Assembly: GCA_900752065.1 (NCBI GenBank)
Contig: CAADTT010000065.1
Span: 1-38,770, forward strand
DNA length: 38,770 bases
Origin: Lachnospiraceae bacterium
GTDB taxonomy: Bacteria > Bacillota > Clostridia > Lachnospirales > Lachnospiraceae
Reading direction: 5' to 3'
Shown here piece by piece: positions 23,596 through 30,033 of the stretch. Within the stretch, counting starts at the first letter, position 1; each line of letters begins with the position of its first letter. The notes beneath the pieces were generated by a model that was given only the letters and a program-made list of their open reading frames with translations, made no database searches and was not told the origin of the DNA. Position numbers and translations under genes: made by a program.

Positions 23596-26076
23596 TTATT
23601 TCTTATACAGCACCCTGACCGAATTCAGCACGCAGATCATCGCTACGCCTGTATCCGCAAATACCGCCGCCCACATGGAGGCAAACCCGCACAGTCCCAG
23701 GATCATGACGAGTATCTTCACGGTCAAGGCAAACACTACATTCTGCCTGGAGATCCGGCAGCTCGACTTCGCAATGGCGATGGACTGGGGAATGGCTTCC
23801 ATGCTGGAGGTCATAAATACTACATCCGCAGCTTCGATGGCCGCATCTGCGCCGCTGCCCATAGCCGCACCTACATCAGCTCCCGCCAGTACCGGGGCAT
23901 CGTTGATTCCGTCGCCCACGAACATAACTGCGCCCTTCTGCGCTTGGATCTTCTGCAGCCTGGTAAGCTTATCTTCCGGAAGAAGCTTTGCATGAACCTC
24001 GTCAATGCCTGTCTCTGACGCCACAGCTTCTGCGCTTTCCTTCGCATCTCCCGTAAGCATGACCGAAGTGATATTCTGCTTTTTCAGCTTTTGAATGGCT
24101 TCTTTCGCATCTTTCTTTACCGTATCGGAAACAACCAGATATCCCGCGTATTTACCGTCCACTGCAAGGAGTACCTCTGCACCGTAAGTGTCATTTTGAT
24201 ATCCCTTTAAGGAAATCTGAAACTTTTCCATCAGCTTTCTGTTTCCGCAGAGGATCTCGCTTCCCAGAAGCTTCGCCCGGATTCCATGTCCTGCAATTTC
24301 TTCCAGCTCTGCCGGATGCTCCAGTTTCATCCCCTGCTCCTTCGCAGCAGTCACGATACTGGTTCCGATGGGATGGGTGGAATTCTGTTCACAGCTTGCA
24401 CAGATCTTTAACAGTTCTGCCTCTGACATTGCGCCTGCACTTACCGTTTTCTGAAGAACAAAATTTCCTTCTGTGATCGTACCTGTCTTATCCATAACCA
24501 CAGCATTTACCTGATTCAGAGATTCCAGCGCCACCCCGCCCTTAAAGAGAATCCCTTTCTTCGAGCCTGCTCCGATCCCTGAGAAGAAGGAAAGGGGAAC
24601 GCTCAATACCAGCGCACACGGGCAGCTCATAACCAGGAAGGACAGAGCTGTGTAAATCCAGTAATTCCAGTTCCCGGACACGAGGGACGGAATGATTGCC
24701 GTCGCAAGCGCTGTCACCACAACTACCGGCGTATAAATATGCGCAAACTTTGTGATAAACCGCTCCATCTGCGGCTTGCTCGCCGCCGCATTTTCCACGG
24801 AGTTCAGAATTCTCGTCACCATAGATTCGGAGAGCGGTTTCTCTACACGGATCTTAAGCTGCCCGGAAGTGTTGACACATCCCGACAGCACTTCGTCTCC
24901 CACAGATGCCCTCACCGGCACCGGCTCCCCTGTGATCGGCGAGGTGTCTATGCGGCTGTCGCCCTCCACGATCCTGCCGTCAAGGGGAATCCTGTCGCCC
25001 GGTCTCACCAGAAGAATATCTCCTACGGATGCTTCTTCCACGCCCACTACCCTGACGTCCTTCTCTTCCACCAGATTTACCACCTCCGGCCGCATATCCA
25101 CGGCCTCCATGATCTGTCCGCGGCTCTTTCTCACAGCCACATCCTCAAAATATTCACCCATGCGGTAAAAAAGCATCACGCCCACCGCCTCGGGAAATTC
25201 CTGAATGGCAAATGCGCCGATCGTAGCGAGGCTCATCAAAAAATTCTCATCAAAAATCTGACCTTTTCCCATATTTTTAAGGGCTGTCAGAACGACTTTT
25301 CCTCCGAGGATCAGATAGGCAAGAATAAATACAGGAAGCACGGCCTGCACGCCGAAATCTGTTCTTTCCAAAGCCATACCTGCTAAAAACAAGACCGCAC
25401 CCGTCAGGATTTCGGCAAGCTCCCTCTTCTGCTCCTTCTTTTCTTCCCTTTTCTTTTTCTGCTCCTCTTCCTTATCCTTTTTTACGGTACTGGACGCCGC
25501 ATCCCGAAGAACTACATGAACCTCCGGCTCGATGGATGTACAGATCTCCTGAATCTTCGGAAGCATCGACGCCCCGTCTGCCGCATAGAGCCAGAGCTGC
25601 TTCGTAGAAAAAGTAATAACTGCATCCTGCACGCCCGGAAGCTCTGCAATTTTCCTTTCCATCTTCGCCGCGCAGTTGGCGCATCCCAGATGCTCTAAGA
25701 GGAATGTGTGCCTGATGGCCTCATCCCCCACATGCACATGCGGTACATGCTCTTCATGATGGTGGTGCTCATGGCCGCAGCCACATTCTTCTTCATGGTC
25801 ATGATGATGCTCATGGCCGCAGCCGCAGCCTTCTTCATGATCATGATGATGCTCATGGCCGCAGCCGCATGTTTCTTCGTGCTCATGATGATGCTCATGG
25901 CCGCAGCCGCAGCCTTCTTCATGGTCATGATGATGCTCATGGCCACAGCCTTCTTCATGGTCATGGTGATGATGTTCATGACCACAGCCGCATGTCTCTT
26001 CGTGCTCATGGTGATGATGCTCATGATCACAGCCATCACCATGACCATGCTCCATAGATTTATATATTTTGCTCAT
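23596..26076 (-). CDS. cadA: Zn2+/Cd2+-type P1B ATPase with His-rich N-terminus
   Basis: This 826-residue heavy-metal exporter begins with a remarkable His-rich region (about 9-115) of repeated GCGHEHHHDHEE-type units. A metal-binding HMA domain (about 122-190) follows with GCANCAAKM. The ATPase core has the membrane CPC motif (SCPCALVLSVPL), phosphorylation site DKTGTITEG, HP motif (STHPIGTS), and hinge GDGINDAPVLAGADVGAAMG. The last helix carries ADTGVAMICVLNSVRVL, whose Asp-x-Gly marks the P1B-2 (Zn/Cd/Pb) subgroup. The start at 26076 is chosen for GGAGGG six bases upstream; the ATG at 26100 lies in the operator. A perfect ArsR/SmtB-type palindrome lies directly upstream, so induction by metal is expected. 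Confidence 0.95.
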   Translation of the reverse strand: MSKIYKSMEHGHGDGCDHEHHHHEHEETCGCGHEHHHHDHEEGCGHEHHHDHEEGCGCGHEHHHEHEETCGCGHEHHHDHEEGCGCGHEHHHDHEEECGCGHEHHHHEEHVPHVHVGDEAIRHTFLLEHLGCANCAAKMERKIAELPGVQDAVITFSTKQLWLYAADGASMLPKIQEICTSIEPEVHVVLRDAASSTVKKDKEEEQKKKREEKKEQKRELAEILTGAVLFLAGMALERTDFGVQAVLPVFILAYLILGGKVVLTALKNMGKGQIFDENFLMSLATIGAFAIQEFPEAVGVMLFYRMGEYFEDVAVRKSRGQIMEAVDMRPEVVNLVEEKDVRVVGVEEASVGDILLVRPGDRIPLDGRIVEGDSRIDTSPITGEPVPVRASVGDEVLSGCVNTSGQLKIRVEKPLSESMVTRILNSVENAAASKPQMERFITKFAHIYTPVVVVTALATAIIPSLVSGNWNYWIYTALSFLVMSCPCALVLSVPLSFFSGIGAGSKKGILFKGGVALESLNQVNAVVMDKTGTITEGNFVLQKTVSAGAMSEAELLKICASCEQNSTHPIGTSIVTAAKEQGMKLEHPAELEEIAGHGIRAKLLGSEILCGNRKLMEKFQISLKGYQNDTYGAEVLLAVDGKYAGYLVVSDTVKKDAKEAIQKLKKQNITSVMLTGDAKESAEAVASETGIDEVHAKLLPEDKLTRLQKIQAQKGAVMFVGDGINDAPVLAGADVGAAMGSGADAAIEAADVVFMTSSMEAIPQSIAIAKSSCRISRQNVVFALTVKILVMILGLCGFASMWAAVFADTGVAMICVLNSVRVLYKK
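25747..26031. repeat. Tandem repeats encoding the His-rich region of CadA
   Basis: About six imperfect units of roughly 36-45 bp encode GHEHHH(D/E)HEE(G/T)CGC blocks. The high similarity between units suggests expansion by slippage or unequal exchange. Confidence 0.8.
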
Positions 26077-26094
26077 AGAAATCCCTCCAAATTC

Positions 26095-26122
26095 AAACAT
26101 ATGAATAACTGTTCATATGTTT
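26095..26122. promoter_or_regulatory. ArsR/SmtB-type operator of cadA
   Basis: A perfect palindrome with 11-bp arms: AAACATATGAA, six bases, TTCATATGTTT. It contains ATATGAA-N6-TTCATAT, the classic operator form of metal-sensing SmtB/CzrA/CadC regulators, 19 bp upstream of the cadA start codon. No ArsR-family gene is present in this window. Confidence 0.85.
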
Positions 26123-26169
26123 ATTTAAGCACAATCATCTCCTTCTGTCAATTCTTTTTTACAACAAAA

Positions 26170-26205
26170 ATCGTAAAGCTCCCGTTCTCCGGACAGCCTT
26201 ACGAT
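26170..26205 (-). terminator. Terminator of the traX-like gene
   Basis: An 11-bp stem (ATCGTAAAGCT / AGCCTTACGAT, one mismatch) followed by five T residues on the minus strand, about 45 bp after the TraX stop. Confidence 0.75.
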
Positions 26206-26251
26206 CTTTAACTCCTTGCACAATATAATATTTCCAGTATGCCAGATCCTT

Positions 26252-27007
26252 CTAAAAATTCGCCGTTCCTGTAGAGACTCCCACTCCCCACAAAAGGATA
26301 CGGATAATCCCGCAGATGACCAGATGTGCAGGATAATAAACATAAAACAGCTTTCCCATCCCTTTCCAGGAACCCTTTTTTCCGTTATAAAGACGCAGCA
26401 GCGGAATTGTCAGGCAGGTTCCGAGCTGAATCACTGCATAAACCCGGTCAATAAACACAAAGTATACGACTGCATACATCAAAGTCCAGAACATCATCCA
26501 TCCCATCTGCTTTCTGAAATTTCCCCGGTTTACGCCCATATATAAAATAGACATTGTCGCGATGCAGCTCCAATCAGACGGAAAGGTGATCAGGCAGATC
26601 AGCGCAATGCACAGGATCTTCTGCCATTGTTTTATTTTTTCCTGATCATTGATATATAAGAGGACCAGGCCCCACGCCAGCGACCATACGACTCCCGTCT
26701 GGTTAAATACCGTTTTCGTAAACGGAACGAAGGACATCCCAAAACAGAAATTGTAGGCAAAATGCGATACTGCCGCCAGGAAAAACAGCCGCGCTGCATA
26801 TTTTTTAATATCATGGGTGTAATGATATCCTTCGGCAATAAAAAACCACATGATGGGCGCTGTCAGCCGCCCTAAAATATGAAAAATCATAACCCACCAT
26901 TCCCTCGAATAACCTGGCCATAAGGTCCAGGTCAGATGATCCAGTGTCATTGCCGCAATCGCGATCAATTTTAACTGATCTGCATTCAATCCTTTTCTTT
27001 TATCCAT
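26252..27007 (-). CDS. TraX-family membrane protein
   Basis: This 251-residue protein has eight or so hydrophobic helices. The N-terminal landmark of the TraX family is clear: LNADQLKLIAIAAMTLDHL, followed by GRLTAPIMWFFIAEGY and a C-terminal YVYYPAHLVICGIIRILL. F-plasmid TraX acetylates pilin; chromosomal Firmicute homologues are presumed membrane acyltransferases with unknown substrates, so no conjugation role is implied. GGAGGG precedes the ATG. It lies 77 bp downstream of the padR gene in the same direction and may be cotranscribed. A perfect palindrome at 27049-27066 lies between them. Confidence 0.9.
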   Translation of the reverse strand: MDKRKGLNADQLKLIAIAAMTLDHLTWTLWPGYSREWWVMIFHILGRLTAPIMWFFIAEGYHYTHDIKKYAARLFFLAAVSHFAYNFCFGMSFVPFTKTVFNQTGVVWSLAWGLVLLYINDQEKIKQWQKILCIALICLITFPSDWSCIATMSILYMGVNRGNFRKQMGWMMFWTLMYAVVYFVFIDRVYAVIQLGTCLTIPLLRLYNGKKGSWKGMGKLFYVYYPAHLVICGIIRILLWGVGVSTGTANF

Positions 27008-27048
27008 ACTGCATCCCTCCGCTTTTTCTTTCGTGGATTACGGGCAGC

Positions 27049-27066
27049 CGTTCAGAGCTCTGAACG
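27049..27066. promoter_or_regulatory. 18-bp perfect palindrome between padR and traX
   Basis: CGTTCAGAGCTCTGAACG has no loop, so it looks more like a dimer-binding site than an RNA hairpin. It is nested in a larger GGCAGCC/GGCTGCC stem, which leaves a weak-attenuator reading open. Confidence 0.4.
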
Positions 27067-27084
27067 ATTACCGTCACAAGGCTT

Positions 27085-27633
27085 TTACAGGCTGCCGTCC
27101 TTCTCCAGCCGGTCAATACAGCTCTGCGCCCATTCTATGTACATCTGCATATTTCTGCGGCCATATTCCACCGTCATCTCCCAGTACAGCGCCTTATCCT
27201 TATCATCAATATATTCCTTATAGAAATCAATAGATGCAGGAACATCGGAAAGACCCTCCAAAAACATACTGCAGTACGCCTTCAGGCTTTTAAAATAGTT
27301 GATATTTTCTTCCCGGCTCCTTTCCCCCATAAAAAAAACTTTCATGAGGATCGGTGTGCGCGGGTTCAGACCCAGGTCTCCGTCCGAAAGCCACCTCAAT
27401 AACTCACTCTTTCCTTTCACTGTGATCGAATAAACATTTTTATCCGGCTTTCCCTGCTGAAGTACCTGTGTTTTTTTCACCCATCCCTTTTCATCCAGCT
27501 TCTGCAGTTCCCGGTAGATCTGGCTGGTCTGCGCACTCCAGAAAAAGCGCAGGGAATCCCGGAATGTCTGCATGATCTCATATCCTGTCATATCATGATA
27601 ATTCAATAGTCCTAAAATTCCATGCTTCAGCAT
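27085..27633 (-). CDS. PadR-family transcriptional regulator
   Basis: This 182-residue regulator has an N-terminal winged helix with PadR landmarks (HGILGLLNYHDMTGYEIMQTF, SQIYRELQKLDEKGWVKK, KNVYSITVKGKSELLRWL, read in pieces over 4-82). A C-terminal helical dimerisation domain (Vir_act_alpha_C-like) ends EWAQSCIDRL. It usually represses its own promoter and adjacent exporters or stress genes in response to small phenolic or drug-like ligands. AGGAGGG lies before the ATG. The promoter at 27707-27735 carries an 8-8-8 inverted repeat, a likely auto-operator. The TraX-like gene downstream may be in the same transcript. Confidence 0.92.
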   Translation of the reverse strand: MLKHGILGLLNYHDMTGYEIMQTFRDSLRFFWSAQTSQIYRELQKLDEKGWVKKTQVLQQGKPDKNVYSITVKGKSELLRWLSDGDLGLNPRTPILMKVFFMGERSREENINYFKSLKAYCSMFLEGLSDVPASIDFYKEYIDDKDKALYWEMTVEYGRRNMQMYIEWAQSCIDRLEKDGSL

Positions 27634-27706
27634 TTTCCTGTACCCTCCTGCATTTCAAATACCGCAACAGCAGAACGATTGCCATGTACCTGCTGGTTTC
27701 ATTTTT

Positions 27707-27735
27707 ATTATATTCTACAAGTGGAATATAAGCAA
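27707..27735 (-). promoter_or_regulatory. padR promoter with inverted-repeat operator
   Basis: Minus-strand TTGCTT (27730-27735), 17-bp spacer and a perfect TATAAT (27707-27712). An inverted repeat TTATATTC-N8-GAATATAA (27708-27731) fills the spacer and overlaps the -10, which fits autorepression. Confidence 0.72.
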
Positions 27736-27758
27736 GCATTTCTATAAAATAAATCATA

Positions 27759-27954
27759 GTTACTATTCACAACCGATTTGGAGAATTCAATCAGGCGCGT
27801 CATGTTTGCACGTAAGCGACTGATTGAATTCTCCAAATCTGACTGCGAAGCAGGAACCTCCACCAAATGAGCAATCTTAGCCCGTAAGGGCGAGAAAGCA
27901 CGCGGCAGCGTGCGGGATTGCGAATGCAGTGTGGAGGGGCTGTGATATAGTAAC
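27759..27954. mobile_element. MITE-like element, 196 bp, with 8-bp target duplication
   Basis: The ends are imperfect inverted repeats (GTTACTATTCACA and TGTGATATAGTAAC). The direct repeat AAATCATA occurs immediately outside both ends (27751-27758 and 27955-27962), a target-site duplication of the same length as at 15946-16030. Inside is a perfect 20-bp palindrome (27775-27794 with 27820-27839), plus further stems (AGCCCGTAAGGGCG, GCACGCGGCAGCGTGC). There is no coding capacity. Confidence 0.85.
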
Positions 27955-27983
27955 AAATCATAGAATCTAAAGGCAAAAATATC

Positions 27984-28012
27984 TTGACAAATCATTTCCG
28001 TTAAGCTATTGT
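27984..28012 (+). promoter_or_regulatory. Promoter of the unknown 301-aa gene
   Basis: A perfect -35 TTGACA (27984-27989), 17-bp spacer and TATTGT (28007-28012). It starts 22 bp after the MITE-like element's target duplication. Confidence 0.65.
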
Positions 28013-28020
28013 TAAATCGT

Positions 28021-28043
28021 AAGTAATAAGTAGTAAGTAGTAA
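28021..28043. repeat. Short 7-bp tandem repeat in the leader
   Basis: Three units of AAGTA(A/G)T plus a partial fourth lie between the promoter and the ribosome site of the next gene. Unit-number change would alter leader length only. Confidence 0.6.
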
Positions 28044-28075
28044 GTTTTGGAATGAATGAGAAGGAGGATACCGTT

Positions 28076-28981
28076 ATGAACGATTTGATTTTATCTCAGC
28101 AATATGCACTGATCGCCCTGGACGGACTGGAAAGTCTTCACCCATCTCTCGCCAAAAACGCCGTGATGCGGGCGATTGCAGCGGCAAAGGTATTGGAAGA
28201 CGGGATTCCTTTCGATCAGGAATCTGATCTTTCCGCTTTTCATACAAAACTGGAAAAAGCTTTGCAAAATGCAAAAAATCTAAAGAAAAAAGAAAGAGCA
28301 GAACTGGAGAAAGAGATTTCCGGTATATTAGAGGCAGACGGCCTGTTAGAAGAGGTTCCTGACATTCTCGGATGTGATATAAATTATTACACCTCAAAAA
28401 CGGATCTGAAAGCCTACCGAAGTGAAGAAGAGACGTACCTCAGGCTCAGAGAAGGACTGCGGGCGGAAATATTAGAAGAAGGGGAAATATCCACCGAGTG
28501 TGCCATTCTTCTGTGGCTGCTTCGGGAAAGCGGATGTATGCATGACCTGTTTTCTCTGTCAGAGCAGAATCAGGTGCATAGAAGAATGATCGATCTAAGC
28601 GCAGAGAATGAGTTTTACCAAAGCCTGTGGCACGCTGAGTTTCACAGCGCGACGGAGAGTTTTTCAAAGAAATTCCTGAAAGCGAAGGATAACGTATTCA
28701 AAAATCCCTATTTAGAAGGCGTAAATCTCCTGTTTCCTTATATGGAAAGACGAAAATCCATCTTTGTCGATTTCGTAGTCTTAGGGACAAACATAAAAGA
28801 AAGACGAATTGCTGTAATGGAGTTTCTTGGAAGCATGGGACATTATGTGCAGGAAGTAAAAATAGGCAGAGAGACACTTTTAAAGGTGGATAATACTTCC
28901 TATTACCGCATATTTCCCACGACGAGGCGGATCTGCAAAATACCCGTTCAGGGAGCCAGTCTTATCCCTGCCTACTGGTGA
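28076..28981 (+). CDS. Unknown cytosolic protein (faint GPP34 resemblance)
   Basis: I do not recognise this 301-residue protein with confidence. The first 50 residues (LSQQYALIALDGLESLHPSL, AVMRAIAAAKVLEDG) and a central EGEISTECAILLWLLRESG recall the helical GPP34/GOLPH3-like family, but the charged coiled-coil insert (about 65-95) and the C-terminal half (IFVDFVVLGTNIKERRIAVM, VDNTSYYRIFPTTRRICKI) do not clearly follow it. There is no signal peptide or membrane helix. AGGAGG lies eight bases before the ATG at 28076; an in-frame upstream ATG (28052) lacks a site. It is followed 92 bp later by a small MerR-type gene in the same direction. Confidence 0.75.
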   Translation: MNDLILSQQYALIALDGLESLHPSLAKNAVMRAIAAAKVLEDGIPFDQESDLSAFHTKLEKALQNAKNLKKKERAELEKEISGILEADGLLEEVPDILGCDINYYTSKTDLKAYRSEEETYLRLREGLRAEILEEGEISTECAILLWLLRESGCMHDLFSLSEQNQVHRRMIDLSAENEFYQSLWHAEFHSATESFSKKFLKAKDNVFKNPYLEGVNLLFPYMERRKSIFVDFVVLGTNIKERRIAVMEFLGSMGHYVQEVKIGRETLLKVDNTSYYRIFPTTRRICKIPVQGASLIPAYW

Positions 28982-29073
28982 GAACCGCCCCGTTCTACCA
29001 TAGGAATTTTGTGAGAAAAAGTTTTGTTATAAGAAATTAAGTTTATAAAAAATTATCAGAAAGAGTTGAGCAG

Positions 29074-29340
29074 ATGTCAAGACAGAGACGAATGGAGGTC
29101 ATAGAAACTTCAGAATATGTAACGATTGGGGAACTGGTAAGATTGACCGGCGCAAGATACAGCACGCTCAAATTCTACACAGAAGAGGGAATGCTGCCCT
29201 TTGAACAGGCGGAGGAAAATCTTACCAGACGCTACAAGCGGGTGGAAAGCGTGGAGCTGATCGCTTATATTAAAAAATTACGGGGGCAAAAAAAGACGAT
29301 ACCAGAAATCAAATCCATTTTAAAAGAAACTTATAACTAA
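29074..29340 (+). CDS. Small MerR-family DNA-binding protein
   Basis: This 88-residue protein is essentially one MerR winged helix: YVTIGELVRLTGARYSTLKF, YTEEGMLPF, RRYKRVESVELIAYIKKLRG and a final KTIPEIKSILKE helix. It lacks the long dimerisation helix and any metal- or ligand-binding cysteines, so it may act as a minimal DNA-binding protein or antagonist. AGAAAGAG lies upstream at somewhat long spacing. It may be expressed with the unknown gene before it. It converges on the ABC ATPase gene with 18 bp between stops and no clear terminator. Confidence 0.85.
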   Translation: MSRQRRMEVIETSEYVTIGELVRLTGARYSTLKFYTEEGMLPFEQAEENLTRRYKRVESVELIAYIKKLRGQKKTIPEIKSILKETYN

Positions 29341-29358
29341 CGAGAAACCCTCCCCTCA

Positions 29359-30033
29359 TCAACAATAACCATCAACCACCCCGTCCCGGATTGTCAAAAT
29401 CCTGTCCGCATAATCTGCCATCTGCCTGTCATGAGTCAGCATGATGATGGTCTGGTTATAAAGTCTAGCCGCCTTGCTCATCAGCATCACCACCTCATTT
29501 GCATTCTCCGCATCCAGGTTTCCGGTGGGCTCGTCCGCCAGGATGACGGAAGGGGAGACGCACAGCGCTCTGGCGATGGCGGTCCGTTGCTGTTCCCCGC
29601 CCGACATTTCCGACGGAAACTTGTCTTTGCAGGAAAGGATCCCCAGCGTTTCCATCGTCTCCTTTACCACATTTTCATTTTCCTTCAGGCCATCCAGATG
29701 AATCGGCATGACGATATTTTCATAAGCCGTATACTCCGGGAACAGGCTGTAATCCTGATAAATGAAACCAATCTTTCTGCGCCGGATGGCGGACAGTTTT
29801 TTATCCGAAAGCTTCAATACGTTTTCCCCATCCAGGATCACCTCTCCCCCGTCCGGCTGTTCCAAAGTTCCCAGAATCCGCAGCAGGGTCGTTTTGCCGG
29901 AACCGCTCTTTCCCACGACAGCTACAAACTCACCCTGTTCAAATTCCAGGGTGCATTGTTTCAGGGCGTGTACTTTGACCTTATCGTTTCCGTATGTTTT
30001 TGCTATATCCGTTACTTTTAATACCGTGTTCAC
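29359..30033 (-). CDS. ABC transporter ATPase (LolD/MacB/BceA type)
   Basis: This 224-residue ATPase powers the FtsX-type permease encoded just upstream. Motifs: Walker A GKSGSGKTT (about 41-49), Q-loop FIYQDYSLFPEYTAYEN, signature MSGGEQQRTAIARAL, Walker B VILADEPTGNLD and switch MLTHD. The start is a GTG at 30031-30033 with AAGGAGG at good spacing. The GTG overlaps the permease stop by four bases (GTGA), so translation is coupled. The open frame continues 86 codons further 5', but that part lies over the permease gene in another frame and is not coding. It is the last gene of the regulator-kinase-permease-ATPase operon. Confidence 0.95.
   Translation of the reverse strand: MNTVLKVTDIAKTYGNDKVKVHALKQCTLEFEQGEFVAVVGKSGSGKTTLLRILGTLEQPDGGEVILDGENVLKLSDKKLSAIRRRKIGFIYQDYSLFPEYTAYENIVMPIHLDGLKENENVVKETMETLGILSCKDKFPSEMSGGEQQRTAIARALCVSPSVILADEPTGNLDAENANEVVMLMSKAARLYNQTIIMLTHDRQMADYADRILTIRDGVVDGYC

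Noticed and set aside
25747..26031. Possible CRISPR-like array of repeated units
   Set aside because: The units are contiguous, in frame and encode His-rich blocks; there are no unique spacers and no cas genes.
25708..26211. Plus-strand frame rich in Met and Ala opposite the start of cadA
   Set aside because: It is the complement of the His-rich repeats; the apparent membrane-like repeats are a by-product.
26252..27007. TraX as evidence of a conjugative element
   Set aside because: Chromosomal TraX-family membrane proteins are common in Firmicutes and no other transfer genes are present.
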